Shown: positions 48,656 to 58,016, counted from the stretch's first letter. The stretch: DNA of 64,000 bases from Streptomyces sp. MUM 178J (GCF_022414575.1 NZ_JADWYQ010000035.1:1-64000), one strand, 5' to 3'. The notes: a model not told the origin generated them from the sequence alone. Program-made: numbers and translations.

Positions 48656-48681
48656 GGAATCTTTACCGCCGACCGGACGTT
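48656..48681 (+). promoter_or_regulatory. SigR-type promoter of rbpA
   Basis: GGAAT (48656-48660), exactly 18 bases, then GTT (48679-48681), the SigR (thiol-oxidative stress sigma) consensus. rbpA is a known SigR target in Streptomyces. A further palindrome TGTCA-N4-TGACA (48571-48584) lies upstream and may belong to a second promoter. Confidence 0.75.
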
Positions 48682-48742
48682 GACCGGATGACGACGACAG
48701 CGACACCTGTCCTGTGGGCGACAAGCCCGGGAGGCACGATTC

Positions 48743-49117
48743 ATGAGTGAGCGAGCTCTCCGCGGCACGCGGCTCGTGGTTACCAGCTACGAGACGGACC
48801 GCGGCATCGATCTGGCCCCGCGCCAGGCCGTGGAGTACGCATGCCAGAACGGACATCGTTTCGAGATGCCGTTCTCGGTTGAGGCGGAGATTCCGCCGGA
48901 GTGGGAGTGCAAGGCGTGCGGCGCCCAGGCACTCCTGGTGGACGGGGACGGCCCCGAGGAGAAGAAGGGCAAGCCGGCGCGTACGCACTGGGACATGCTC
49001 ATGGAGAGGCGCACCCGTGAAGAACTGGAGGAGGTGCTGGCCGAGAGGCTGGCGGTCCTGCGGTCGGGGGCGATGAACATCGCGGTGCATCCGCGGGACA
49101 GCCGGAAGTCCGCGTGA
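48743..49117 (+). CDS. rbpA: RNA polymerase-binding protein RbpA
   Basis: Actinobacterial general transcription factor that binds the principal sigma factor and stabilises open complexes. The 124 residues match: N-terminal tail, zinc-type core domain with Cys34, His38, Cys56 and Cys59 (YACQNGH ... ECKACG), a basic linker (KKGKPARTHWDMLMERR) and the C-terminal sigma-interaction helices (TREELEEVLAERLAVLR). It is single-gene, driven by the SigR-type promoter, and closed by a very strong terminator. Confidence 0.97.
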   Translation: MSERALRGTRLVVTSYETDRGIDLAPRQAVEYACQNGHRFEMPFSVEAEIPPEWECKACGAQALLVDGDGPEEKKGKPARTHWDMLMERRTREELEEVLAERLAVLRSGAMNIAVHPRDSRKSA

Positions 49118-49148
49118 TCGTGTGATCGCGTAGCTTCGAGTCACCGCG

Positions 49149-49191
49149 AGCCGCGGGGGCGGACCACATCAGGTGGTCCGCCCCCGCGGCT
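49149..49191. terminator. Strong bidirectional terminator after rbpA
   Basis: A perfect 19-bp stem (49149-49167 with 49173-49191) around loop ATCAG, followed by TT. It separates rbpA from the convergent fxsA gene. Confidence 0.88.
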
Positions 49192-49220
49192 TTGCCGTGC
49201 TCGGGCAGGTGTGCGGGGCG

Positions 49221-49766
49221 TCACTTCGTCAGGGGCGGGCGGGGAGGGTCCTCGTCCTCGCTCCGGGGCGGGTCGTCGCGGATGACCTCGCCTTGGACGA
49301 CCTTGCCGTCCGGTCGGCGCATCCGGGCCTGCTCGTACGCGTCACCGAGCGGGCCCGGCACGGCCGCCCGCCGCACACGCCGGCTCAGGCTCTTCCGAAG
49401 CGGCGGGATCAGCAGCAGCAGCCCCGCCGCGTCGGAGATCAGCCCGGGCAGCATCAGCAGCAGCCCGGCGAGCATCAGAAAGCCGTTGCCCGGGTTGCCG
49501 CCGGGCTGCGGCGCCACCGCCGAAGACGGGGACTGCAGCGTCTGAGTCAGCGCCGTGAACGCCCTGCGGCCCGCCCGCTTCATGACCGCCGCGCCCAGCA
49601 CCGCCCCGCCGACCAGCAGCAGGAGCACCGTGAGCCCGCCGGCCACCCGGCCGACGACCATCAGCAGCCAGATCTCCAGCACCAGCCAGGCGGCGATGGC
49701 GAGAGGAAGCAGGGAGCGGGGGCGGGAACGCTTCTGGGCCGTCGGTGTCGGTGCGCCGGTCGTCAT
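49221..49766 (-). CDS. fxsA: FxsA family membrane protein
   Basis: A 181-residue membrane protein with FxsA layout: two adjacent N-terminal helices (about 19-62: LAIAAWLVLEIWLLMVVGRVAGG, LTVLLLLVGGAVLGAAVM), then the conserved FLMLAGLLLMLPGLISDAAGLLLLIPPLR helix pair (about 95-125), and a charged cytosolic tail. In E. coli FxsA lessens phage T7 exclusion by F; the role here is unknown. It lies 36 bases after the mannose-synthase gene on the same strand. Confidence 0.87.
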   Translation of the reverse strand: MTTGAPTPTAQKRSRPRSLLPLAIAAWLVLEIWLLMVVGRVAGGLTVLLLLVGGAVLGAAVMKRAGRRAFTALTQTLQSPSSAVAPQPGGNPGNGFLMLAGLLLMLPGLISDAAGLLLLIPPLRKSLSRRVRRAAVPGPLGDAYEQARMRRPDGKVVQGEVIRDDPPRSEDEDPPRPPLTK

Positions 49767-49802
49767 GCTCCCAGTGTGCCTGGGAGCGGGGTGAAGCGGC
49801 GA

Positions 49803-50594
49803 TCAGCCCCTGCCGCGGCCGAGGAGACGATTCGCCCGACCCGCCACACCCCACGCGGTGACCCGCCACAGCGCCTCGACGACGATGTCCCGGCTCATCT
49901 TGGAGTCGCCGAGCTCGCGCTCGACGAAGGTGATCGGGACCTCCACCACGTGGTAACCCGCCGCGACGGCCCGCCGGGCGAGATCGACCTGGAAGCAGTA
50001 GCCCTGGGAGGCCACGTCACCGAGACCGAGCCCCTTCAGGGTGTCGGCGCGGAAGGCCCGGAATCCGCCCGTGACGTCCCGGATCGGAACCCCGAGCAGC
50101 AGCCGCGAGTAGGTGCTGCCGCCGCGGGAGAGGAACTCCCGGTACTTGGGCCAGTTGACGACCCGTCCGCCCGGCACCCAGCGCGACCCGAGGACCAGGT
50201 CCGCCCCCTTGAGAGCGGTGAGCAGCCGGGGCAGTTCCTCGGGCTGGTGGGAGCCGTCCGCGTCCATCTCGACCAGCACGTCGTAGCCGTGCTCGATGCC
50301 CCACGCGAACCCGGCGAGGTACGCCGCGCCGAGCCCTTCCTTGCCCTTGCGGTGCAGCACATGCACATGCTCGTCCTCGGCGGAGAGCTCATCGGCGAAC
50401 TTGCCGGTGCCGTCGGGGCTGTTGTCGTCGGCGACGAGGACGTCCGCGTCGGGCACTGCGGCGCGCACCCGGGCGACGATCGGCCCGATGTTCTCCGCCT
50501 CATTGTAGGTCGGGATGATCACCAAGGCCTTGCCGACCGGCGCATACCGCCTTACCTGGGCTTCTCCCCCGGGAACCCCACCACCGTTTGTCAC
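49803..50594 (-). CDS. ppm1: Polyprenol monophosphomannose synthase
   Basis: A GT2 enzyme that moves mannose from GDP-mannose to polyprenyl phosphate, making the donor for protein O-mannosylation and lipoglycans. The 263 residues show VIIPTYNEAENI, VADDNSPDGTG, the metal DxD in VEMDADGSH (Asp111, Asp113), GSRWVPGG and the C-terminal VPITFVERELGDSKMS. GTG 50594 has AAGGGG five bases upstream. There is no fused acyltransferase domain, unlike mycobacterial Ppm1. Confidence 0.92.
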   Translation of the reverse strand: MTNGGGVPGGEAQVRRYAPVGKALVIIPTYNEAENIGPIVARVRAAVPDADVLVADDNSPDGTGKFADELSAEDEHVHVLHRKGKEGLGAAYLAGFAWGIEHGYDVLVEMDADGSHQPEELPRLLTALKGADLVLGSRWVPGGRVVNWPKYREFLSRGGSTYSRLLLGVPIRDVTGGFRAFRADTLKGLGLGDVASQGYCFQVDLARRAVAAGYHVVEVPITFVERELGDSKMSRDIVVEALWRVTAWGVAGRANRLLGRGRG

Positions 50595-51055
50595 TGCTGC
50601 CCCTTTGTTTCGTACGCAGAGACCAACCATAGCGAGCACCTGCGCCCGGCCTGCGGACCAGGACCCGGCGTCCTTCGGGCCGACCTGGTACCCGCTGGCT
50701 GCGGATCGACCGAGAGCCGTTGTCTACTGAACGCCGGGCCCCACCCGAGTCACACCTGCCGACCGGCTGAAACCTTCCCTCGCCCCCGAGGCGCGGTCGC
50801 TGAACCTGGCTCCCAGCGGCAGTGCCCGGTGCGGTGCGCTGCCCCATGGCCCAGCGGCGTTCGACGACTGCGTGGGGGTCTGCCGGCCGGACGTCCCGTG
50901 GTGGACTCGGCCGAACCTACCCGCCGGTGGGCGCTGGCTGTCAACACTCCCCCGACCTGCGGTGTTGCACCTCGCCACCAGGTCAGCGACGAAGATCCGC
51001 AGGTCGCGGGGCGAGCGTGGGCCCCCAGCCGGCGACCGTGCGAAATGTCCGCACG
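50595..51055. other. Gene-free region upstream of ppm1
   Basis: About 460 bases between the amidohydrolase 3' end and ppm1, both minus strand. The short frames are GC shadows. It must hold the ppm1 promoter; TATGGT (minus strand, near 50634-50629) could be its -10, but no convincing -35 accompanies it. Confidence 0.4.
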
Positions 51056-52714
51056 TCACTCATTCGGCCGGTCGAAGACCGTTTGTCCGAAGACAACGGT
51101 GCGCAGGCAGACGGGGAGGTCGGCGCCGGGGCTGAGATCGGGCAGCCCCGGGGTGCCCGAGCGGGGATCGGTCGACCAGCGGGCCACGCGGTCGTCGGGG
51201 GCCTGAACCACGAGTTCCGCGGTGCGCCAGACCGCGTAGTCGGCAGGGGCTCCGGGGACCAGGACGCCGGCGTCGTCCCGGCCGACGGCCCGCCAGCCGC
51301 CGCGCGTATGGGCGGTGAACGCGGCACGCACGGAGATCCGGTGCTCCGGGGTGCGGTGGAACGCCGCGGCGCGGACGGTACCCCACGGATCCAGCGGCGT
51401 GACCGGGCTGTCGGAGCCGAAGGCGAGCGGGACTCCGGCACGCAGCAGCGCCGCGTACGGGTTGAGGGTGCGGGCCCGCTCCACGCCCAGGCGCTGAACG
51501 TACATGCCGGAGTCACCGCCCCAGGCCGCGTCGAAGGCGGGCTGAACGGAGGCGGTGAGACCGAGCTCCGCGAAGGCGGCGACGGTCTCGGGGGTGAGTG
51601 CCTCCGCGTGCTCGACGCGGTGCCTGGCGGCGCGGACTCGGGCGAGGCCCAGCCGCTCGGACGCGGTCCGCACTCCCTCGACGACGGCGCTGAGCGCGGC
51701 GTCGCCGATGGCGTGGAAGCCGGCCTGCAGCCCGGCCTCGGTGCAGGCCGTCACATGCGCGGCCACGGCCGCCGCGTCGAGGTATGCGGCGCCGGTGTGC
51801 GGGGCGTCGGCGTACGGCTCGTGCAGCCAGGCCGTGTGGGAGCCGAGGGCGCCGTCGACGAAGAGGTCTCCGGCCGCGCCGATCGCACCGAGTTCGCGAA
51901 TGCGCCGGGCGTCCTCCGCGGATGCGACCTCCTGGGCCCAGTAGCCGAGGACGCGCGGGCCGGGCTCCGCCGCCGCGAGGTTCAGCAGGGCGGTGAAGTC
52001 GTCCTCGTCGCTGATGGCCGGGCCCGCGCACTCATGGACGGCGCCGATGCCGAGGGAGGCCGCGCGGGCGAGGGCCGCCCGCTGGGCGGCGGCGCGCTGC
52101 GCCGGGGTGACCGCGCCGTGGGCGGCGGCCCGCACGGCGTGGTGGGCGGCGCGGGTCAGCGGACCCTCGGGGTGGTAACCGTCGAGGTCGGTGACGTCGG
52201 GGACGAGGTCCAGCAGTGCGCTTGTGACGACCGCCGAGTGGACGTCCACGCGGGGAAGGTAGGCGGGCCTTCCGCCGGCGGCCTGGTCGAGCTCCAGGCG
52301 GGAGGGAGGCCGCTGCTCGGGCCAGCGCGAAGCGTCCCAGCCGTGGCCGAGGAGGACCCGGTGCCCCGGGTGGGCGGCGCTGTGCGCCCGCAGCAGGGCC
52401 AGCGCCTCGCTCAGGCTGCCGGCGGCGGACAGATCGAGCCCGGTCAGCGCAAGACCGGTGCTCGTGGTGTGCACATGCGCATCGGTGAACGCCGGAGTGA
52501 CCAGGGCCCCTTCGAGGTCGACCACCTCGTCGACTCCGGAGGCGAAGGCGTCGGCGGCGCCTTCGGAACCCACCCAGGCGATATGCCCCTTCTCGACGAC
52601 CATCGCGGTGGCGAAGGGATCGGCGGGGCTGTGGACTTCTCCGCGGCGCAGCAGCACGGTGCGGTGCGCGCGCTCGTCGCCTTCGGGGGCGGAGGCGGGA
52701 CTTTCGGTGGTCAT
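51056..52714 (-). CDS. Amidohydrolase, YtcJ-like
   Basis: A 552-residue metal-dependent hydrolase of the amidohydrolase-3 (YtcJ/AepA-like) family. Zinc-site motifs: DAHVHTTS (His80, His82), FHAIGDAALS, HRVEHAEAL and the late Asp in LAFGSDSPV. The N- and C-terminal beta segments form the usual composite sandwich. The substrate cannot be told from sequence. No signal peptide is seen. It is monocistronic and upstream of ppm1 but well separated. Confidence 0.85.
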   Translation of the reverse strand: MTTESPASAPEGDERAHRTVLLRRGEVHSPADPFATAMVVEKGHIAWVGSEGAADAFASGVDEVVDLEGALVTPAFTDAHVHTTSTGLALTGLDLSAAGSLSEALALLRAHSAAHPGHRVLLGHGWDASRWPEQRPPSRLELDQAAGGRPAYLPRVDVHSAVVTSALLDLVPDVTDLDGYHPEGPLTRAAHHAVRAAAHGAVTPAQRAAAQRAALARAASLGIGAVHECAGPAISDEDDFTALLNLAAAEPGPRVLGYWAQEVASAEDARRIRELGAIGAAGDLFVDGALGSHTAWLHEPYADAPHTGAAYLDAAAVAAHVTACTEAGLQAGFHAIGDAALSAVVEGVRTASERLGLARVRAARHRVEHAEALTPETVAAFAELGLTASVQPAFDAAWGGDSGMYVQRLGVERARTLNPYAALLRAGVPLAFGSDSPVTPLDPWGTVRAAAFHRTPEHRISVRAAFTAHTRGGWRAVGRDDAGVLVPGAPADYAVWRTAELVVQAPDDRVARWSTDPRSGTPGLPDLSPGADLPVCLRTVVFGQTVFDRPNE

Positions 52715-52812
52715 GGGCCCAGCCTAGAGACGGGCCGGCTCAGCCCTCCCACGGGGCGGGCCTCGCCTGGCGCCGCGACAGTGCGAAGCGTGCCGGGCCC
52801 GGCGGCCCGGCG

Positions 52813-53253
52813 CTAAATCCGGGGCGGTCGCGCCTCGTACGGCGTGGACAGCACGACCGTGGTGCGGGTGGAGACTCCGGAGAGCGAGCGGATGCGGGTC
52901 AGGAGGTTCTCCAGCTCGTGCGGGGTCGACACCCTCACCTTGAGGATGTAGTTCTCGTCCCCGGCCACGCTGTGGCAGGCCTCGATCTCCGGGACGTCGG
53001 CAAGCCGGTCAGCGATGTCGTCCGGGGCGCTGGGGTCGAAGGGTTTGACCGAGATGAACGCGGTCAGCGGCAGTCCCACGGCCTCGGGGTCGACGACGGC
53101 GGCATAGCCGCGGATGACTCCGCGCTGCTCGAGGCGGCGTACGCGCTGGTGCACGGCCGAGGTGGACAGGCCGGTGGCCTTGCCCAGGTCCGTGTAGCTC
53201 ATACGCCCGTCTTTCACGAGCAACTCAACGATCTGGCGATCCAGCTCCTCCAT
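52813..53253 (-). CDS. Lrp/AsnC family regulator
   Basis: A 146-residue feast/famine regulator: N-terminal helix-turn-helix (about 2-50, LGKATGLSTSAVHQRVRRLEQRGVI) and C-terminal RAM/ligand domain (about 65-140, CHSVAGDENYILKVRV). These proteins usually sense amino acids. ATG 53253 (MEELDRQ) is chosen; the in-frame extension upstream is Pro/Gly-rich and unlike the family. It is divergent from the small gene at 53511. Confidence 0.92.
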   Translation of the reverse strand: MEELDRQIVELLVKDGRMSYTDLGKATGLSTSAVHQRVRRLEQRGVIRGYAAVVDPEAVGLPLTAFISVKPFDPSAPDDIADRLADVPEIEACHSVAGDENYILKVRVSTPHELENLLTRIRSLSGVSTRTTVVLSTPYEARPPRI

Positions 53254-53510
53254 GCGGATCAACCTATTGCCCCGGGCGCGTTCCGGCACAGTCGGAACGC
53301 GTCGAAGGCGCCCGTGGAACGCCTCAAGGGGCGGCAGTCCCGGCCCGCACGGCTGCTGCTGCGGCACCTGCGCCGGGCATGTGACGAATGCCACAGCGCG
53401 CCCGTCGAGTGGATCGTGACCCGGCGGTTACCTGCCTGGCTCAAGGGGAATTGCTTGCTGTGGCCGAGGCCGCATGTGCCCGATCGGCCCACGTGAGGGG
53501 GAGATTCTCC

Positions 53511-53951
53511 ATGCAAAGCACCAAGAACACCGGACGCACCGAACCGGAGCCTGTTGATCCGGCCGGTCCTCTCGATCGCGTCGATCCGCATGAACAGCTC
53601 GACCAGGACGAGCCGGACGCCTACGACACCTACGAGATGTACCGGGTGATCTGCCCGGACTGCGCCCAGCCGATCGCACTGCTGGCGGACGAGGACGTGC
53701 TTCCGGAGCATGCGCTGTGCCCCACTCCGTGGAACCCGTTCGGGTTGACGGTGTGCGCGGGCACCGGCCGCGCGGCGGCCGCGGCCCGCCCCGCCGACGA
53801 CACGCGCCGGGCCCAGGAGCAGGACGCGGCCCTGCTGCTGACGCTGCCTCAGGGGCTCGACTGGCGGACACAACCCTTCTCCCATGTGGGCGGGCCCGGC
53901 TCCCGCCCGCTCAAGGCCCCGGTGACGCCGCGGCAGCGCCGCGCGGCCTAG
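53511..53951 (+). CDS. Small conserved protein with CPDC motif
   Basis: A 146-residue acidic protein not recognised by function. An acidic, disordered N-terminus (1-40, Asp/Glu/Pro-rich) precedes a compact part with RVICPDCAQPIALLADEDVLPEHALCP, where three cysteines may bind zinc, and a Pro/Arg C-terminus. GAGGGGGAG sits seven bases before ATG 53511. It looks like a Streptomyces-restricted protein. Confidence 0.7.
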   Translation: MQSTKNTGRTEPEPVDPAGPLDRVDPHEQLDQDEPDAYDTYEMYRVICPDCAQPIALLADEDVLPEHALCPTPWNPFGLTVCAGTGRAAAAARPADDTRRAQEQDAALLLTLPQGLDWRTQPFSHVGGPGSRPLKAPVTPRQRRAA

Positions 53952-54078
53952 CCCGGCCCTGGGCCCTCTTCGCCGCGGCGCGGACGCGCGGGCGGTCCGA
54001 CGGCACTGGGTAAGGTGCGAACTGGCACTCGGTTCGCACCTCCGGTAACCCGCCCGGGATGCCGGGCGTTGGCCGGAC

Positions 54079-54363
54079 ATGACCCTGCTCTACTCCACGA
54101 CCGGTTACACCAGCGCCACACCGGCGGGAGCCGCACCCGCCGCGTCGCATCACGCGCCCGCCGAAGAATCGCTTCGTCACTCGGCCGCCGCCCATCCGCG
54201 GCCGCCTGATCCGCCCATCTATGCCGAGCTGCTGCGGCTGTGGGCGAGCCAGGGCAGAACCCTGCCGGGGCGTCGCGACCCCGAATGGAGCAGGCTTGCG
54301 ACGCCCCCACAGCGGAGAGGACGGATCAGCGGCTCTCAGGCCCCGCCAGATGGCGGGCGATGA
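54079..54363 (+). CDS. Small conserved hypothetical protein
   Basis: A 94-residue protein; its second half (PPIYAELLRLWASQGRTLPGRRDPEWSRLA) is a pattern I recall from many short Streptomyces proteins of unknown function, which supports it as a gene. The first half is Ala/His-rich and loose. Its last 38 bases overlap the convergent acyl-CoA dehydrogenase gene. No function can be given. Confidence 0.6.
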   Translation: MTLLYSTTGYTSATPAGAAPAASHHAPAEESLRHSAAAHPRPPDPPIYAELLRLWASQGRTLPGRRDPEWSRLATPPQRRGRISGSQAPPDGGR

Positions 54364-55498
54364 CCATGCGCTGGATCTGGTTGGTGCCCTCGACGATCTG
54401 CAGCACCTTGGCCTCGCGCATCAGTCGCTCGACCGGGAAGTCCTGCGTGTAGCCGTAGCCGCCGAGCACCTGGACCGCATCGGTGGTGACGCTCATGGCG
54501 GCGTCCGTGCAGAACAGCTTGGCCATCGCGGCCTGCTGGGAGAAGGGCAGTCCGGCGTCGCGCCGCCGGGCGGCGGCCAGGTACAGGGCGCGGCCCGCCT
54601 CGATGCGGGTGGCCATGTCGGCGAGCATGAAGCGCAGCCCCTGGAAGTCCGCGATCGGCCGGCCGAACTGCTGCCGGCCGGTGGCGTAGGAGACGGCTTC
54701 GTCGAGCGCGGCCTGGGCCACGCCGACGGCGCAGGCTGCGATGCCCAGGCGGCCCGAGTCGAGGGCGGAGAGCGCGATGGAGAAGCCCTGCCCCTCCTCG
54801 CCGATCCGCCGGGTGTCGGGGATGCGGACCCCGTCGAAGTTGACCACAGCGGTGGGCGAGCCCTTCATGCCCATCTTCTTCTCCGGGGCCCCTGCGCTCA
54901 GGCCCGGAGCATCGCCCGGCACGAGGAAGGCAGTGATGCCGCGGGCGCCCTCCTGGCCGGTGCGGGCCATCACCGTGTAGAAGTCGGCCACACCGCCGTG
55001 GGTGATCCATGCCTTGGTGCCGTTGACGACCCAGTCGTCGCCGTCGCGCACGGCCTTGGTGCGCAGCGAGGCGGCGTCGGAACCGGACGCGGGCTCGGAG
55101 AGGCAGTACGCGCCGAGCAGCCCGCCGCCGAGCATGGCGGGCAGATGCTCGCTCTGCTGCTCCTTGGCGCCGTATCCGGCCAGGGCGTGGCAGGACAGGG
55201 AGTGGACGCTGACGCCGAGGCCCACGGTGAGGCGGGCGGCGGCCAGCTCTTCGAGCACCTGGAGATAGACCTCGTACGGCTGGTCGCCGCCTCCGTATTC
55301 GGAGTCGTACGGAAGACCGAGCAGCCCGGACTCGGACAGCAGGGAGAAGATCTCGCGCGGGAAGCGGCCCGCGTCCTCCTCCTCGGCGGCCCGGGGAGCG
55401 ATCTCCCGCTGGACGATGTCGCGCACCAGGGCGATCAGATCCCTGGACTCCTCGGTGGGCAGCTGACGTTCCACCGGCTGCGGGACGCGGTCGGACAT
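54326..55498 (-). CDS. Acyl-CoA dehydrogenase
   Basis: FAD-dependent acyl-CoA dehydrogenase (390 residues, usual length). N-terminal helical domain, central beta domain with LGAYCLSEPASGSDAASL and WITHGG, and C-terminal helices with FGRPIADFQGLRFMLADM, QVLGGYGYTQDFPVERLMREAK and the catalytic-glutamate loop IVEGTNQIQR. It removes two hydrogens from an acyl-CoA, probably short or branched chain, passing electrons to ETF. ATG 55498 is chosen. A TetR gene follows upstream on the same strand and may control it. Confidence 0.94.
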   Translation of the reverse strand: MSDRVPQPVERQLPTEESRDLIALVRDIVQREIAPRAAEEEDAGRFPREIFSLLSESGLLGLPYDSEYGGGDQPYEVYLQVLEELAAARLTVGLGVSVHSLSCHALAGYGAKEQQSEHLPAMLGGGLLGAYCLSEPASGSDAASLRTKAVRDGDDWVVNGTKAWITHGGVADFYTVMARTGQEGARGITAFLVPGDAPGLSAGAPEKKMGMKGSPTAVVNFDGVRIPDTRRIGEEGQGFSIALSALDSGRLGIAACAVGVAQAALDEAVSYATGRQQFGRPIADFQGLRFMLADMATRIEAGRALYLAAARRRDAGLPFSQQAAMAKLFCTDAAMSVTTDAVQVLGGYGYTQDFPVERLMREAKVLQIVEGTNQIQRMVIARHLAGPESR

Positions 55499-55657
55499 TG
55501 CGGCGCTCTCCTCCCTGTCGGGCGCGGCGGCGACGCGCACTGAGGGTGAGGGCGCGCCGCCGGGTCTCTCTGCCAGGCCGATGCTGCCCTTCCGGGTCGC
55601 GGAAGGGTCTCGGCGGCGGCTGTGGCGCGTTGAGTATGCCCGATCAGCGGACTTCCG

Positions 55658-56335
55658 TCACGGGCTGTGGACGGCGGTGGGCGCCACACCGGGGTGCGGC
55701 CCCGGGTACGGCTCGGGCGGCGGCGCGGGGCACTCGGGGGCGAACTCCTCGATCGTGTGCAAAGTGGCCCGCAGCTGCCGGATGAGCAGGGCGCAGACGG
55801 AGGCGCGCGGCAGTTCGGGGTGGTCCAGCCACTCCAGGGTGACCCCCTCCACGCCGCTCAGCCAGCCGAGGAGGGCGAGCCGGGCGAGCAGCGGGATCTC
55901 GCGCCGTCCGTAGGCGCCGTGCGCGAGGGCGGCGATCAGTTCCTCGCGCACCGCGTCGCGTATCGACTGCACCTGGGGGTCGAAGCCGACGCCGCCGGTG
56001 ACGATGGTGCGGTAGGCGGCCTGGTGGGACTGTGCGTAGCGGAGGTATCCGTCGACCGTGCGGTGCACCCGCTCGGCGCGGGGCAGCCCCGTGTCGCCGG
56101 CGGCGCGTGCGACGAGCTCCGCCACGGCGTCCTCGATGATCGCCAGGTAGTAGCCCCGCTTGCTCTCGAAGTAGTAGTAGATCAGCCCCTTGGCGACTCC
56201 CGCGTGCCGGGCGATGTCGTCCATCGACAGCGCGTCATAGGAGGTGTCGGCGAACAACTTCCTCCCGATGGCGATGAGTTCAAGGCGACGCGCCTTGGAT
56301 CGCCCGGTCGTGCCCCGCTGCTGGCTGCTGTTCAC
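55658..56335 (-). CDS. TetR family regulator
   Basis: A 225-residue TetR-type repressor. The helix-turn-helix is near residues 35-60 (SMDDIARHAGVAKGLIYYYFESKRGYYLAII) and the helical ligand domain follows. GTG 56335 has GAGGG seven bases upstream; the longer frame to 56404 is unlike the family. It lies 159 bases upstream of the acyl-CoA dehydrogenase on the same strand and may respond to an acyl-CoA. The last 20 residues are Pro-rich. Confidence 0.9.
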   Translation of the reverse strand: MNSSQQRGTTGRSKARRLELIAIGRKLFADTSYDALSMDDIARHAGVAKGLIYYYFESKRGYYLAIIEDAVAELVARAAGDTGLPRAERVHRTVDGYLRYAQSHQAAYRTIVTGGVGFDPQVQSIRDAVREELIAALAHGAYGRREIPLLARLALLGWLSGVEGVTLEWLDHPELPRASVCALLIRQLRATLHTIEEFAPECPAPPPEPYPGPHPGVAPTAVHSP

Positions 56336-56485
56336 ATCCGGCCCTCGGTCCAACGGCTGCCACGGATGGCCGGAAGTATGGCAGCCCCGGCCGTGGACGG
56401 GCACGGCCGGGCGGCGCTGGCTGCTGGCCGCTGGCCGCTGCTCCGGCCGGGTGCTGCGGGCCGCCGGCCGCTGGCCAAAGGTCGC

Positions 56486-57889
56486 TCAGCGGATGCCGAC
56501 GGTCGCCAGGGCATGGCGCTGGGCGGGGCTGGGAAAGGCCGGCCAGAAGACGTAGCAGACACCGCCCGTACCGCTTCTGACCTTGCCGTTTGCGTCGTAG
56601 CGCTTGGTGCGCAGCCAGATCTGTTCCCACTCGGCGCGCCGGTAGACCCGCCGCACGGCGTCGTTGCCCGGCGATGCCGGGTCATTGGCGATCACGTCGC
56701 CCGTCTTGGTGAAGCCGATGACCGTCATCAGGTGCCCGGCCGTGCCGTAGCCCGCGCCGGTCAGCTCCTCCTCCAGGAAGGACTGGGAAGTGATCACCGG
56801 GATGCCGGCGCGGATCAGGGTCTCGACGTCGGACAGCGTGTGCAGCCGGGTGACGACGGCGCTCATGTCCCGGTAGGAGGCGGCATAGGCGGCGTTGAAG
56901 GGCCAGTTGCCGCAGCCTTCGTACTGGTAGTCGTAGGTGAACCGGGCGGCGTGGCAGACCTGGGGGTCGTCGAATTCCGGGTTCACCCAGGCGAGATCCT
57001 CGGCTGTGGGCCTGCGGCCCCAGTACTCGATGATCATCTGGGAGGAGGTGGGGCTGCACCAGGCCTCGCCGCCGTTGTCGTACTCCGGGTACCGGCCGAT
57101 GTGCGTGTTCTGCGAGTACCGGGGAACCTGCAGCTCCCGGGAGACGCTGGGCAGGGACTCCGGGACGCCGAAGCGGTCCGGGATGTCTGATGCCATCGCG
57201 CCCAGCCGCCGAACGGTGGGCGTCAGCCGGGTGCCCGGGGTGCGGAAGAGCCTGATCCGGAGCCGGTACGACTCCAGGCGCAGCCCGCTCGCCGGGTCGT
57301 CGACGGCGAGGGTGTCCGTCCAGACGGTCGCCCTGCCGTCGCTCTGGCCGTCCGTCGAGGTGCGGCGGATGTCTCCGTCGCCGGCGGCCCAACGGCCCAT
57401 GGTGAACCAGGGCGTCAGGGCGCCGTCGGAGTAGCGGCCGCGCAGTTCGGTCTCGATCCAGGTGCCGGCCGGGGTGTCGGCGTTCCACGAGGCGATCGCC
57501 TCGGTCGCGGGGACGCTGGAGCGGTGGACCGGGGAGGTCCAGGTGGCGTACTCCCACGCGGAGGTCCGCCCGGTGTGCGGGTCGGTGTACTCCGTGCGGC
57601 CCGCGGGAGCGGCGATGACGAGCCCGGGTCGGCGGCCGCCGACCGGACGGGTGCCGGCCCGCTCACCGCAGCGCCAGTCGGTGTACGAGGTCCAGAAGCG
57701 GTTGTCGACCAGCGGCGCGGCGTACGGCGACCGTCGCCCGCGCGCGCCGGTCCCGCGGGCGCCGGTCCCGCGGGCGCCGGTCCCGGTAGCCGCGGTCGCG
57801 GTCTCCGCCGAGGTCAGCGGCAGGGCTCCGGCTCCTGCCGCGGCGGCAGCGGCTCCGAGCAGGGTGCGGCGGGTCGCATGTCGGTTCAT
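56486..57889 (-). CDS. Tat-exported C39-like peptidase family protein
   Basis: A 467-residue secreted protein. The N-terminus MNRHATRRTLLGAAAAAAGAG is a twin-arginine signal with cleavage expected near residue 34. A beta-rich domain (about 55-230) precedes a papain-like C39 domain with Cys278 in EAWCSPTSSQMII, His386 in GHLMTVIGF and the following Asn-Asp (ANDPAS). It may cleave extracellular peptides or wall cross-links; the target is unknown. Residues about 36-49 are Gly-Thr-Gly-Ala-Arg repeats made by a 15-bp DNA repeat at the mature N-terminus. Confidence 0.85.
   Translation of the reverse strand: MNRHATRRTLLGAAAAAAGAGALPLTSAETATAATGTGARGTGARGTGARGRRSPYAAPLVDNRFWTSYTDWRCGERAGTRPVGGRRPGLVIAAPAGRTEYTDPHTGRTSAWEYATWTSPVHRSSVPATEAIASWNADTPAGTWIETELRGRYSDGALTPWFTMGRWAAGDGDIRRTSTDGQSDGRATVWTDTLAVDDPASGLRLESYRLRIRLFRTPGTRLTPTVRRLGAMASDIPDRFGVPESLPSVSRELQVPRYSQNTHIGRYPEYDNGGEAWCSPTSSQMIIEYWGRRPTAEDLAWVNPEFDDPQVCHAARFTYDYQYEGCGNWPFNAAYAASYRDMSAVVTRLHTLSDVETLIRAGIPVITSQSFLEEELTGAGYGTAGHLMTVIGFTKTGDVIANDPASPGNDAVRRVYRRAEWEQIWLRTKRYDANGKVRSGTGGVCYVFWPAFPSPAQRHALATVGIR
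57744..57785. repeat. 15-bp repeat in the C39 peptidase gene
   Basis: Two exact copies and a partial third of GCGCCGGTCCCGCGG, directly after the signal-peptide region and in frame. Confidence 0.88.
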
Positions 57890-58016
57890 GGCTCCCCCAG
57901 GAAGCGGGTGCAGAGGTCAGGTGCACGTCAGTGACACAACTATCCGGGCTGTGGACGCACTTCTGCCAGAAGCGGCGCGACGCGTCGCGTTTTCGTCCCC
58001 CGCTTAGGCTGGCGGC

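Noticed and set aside
53388..53510. N-terminal extension of the CPDC protein
   Set aside because: It has no ribosome site and a different composition; GAGGGGGAG clearly marks ATG 53511.
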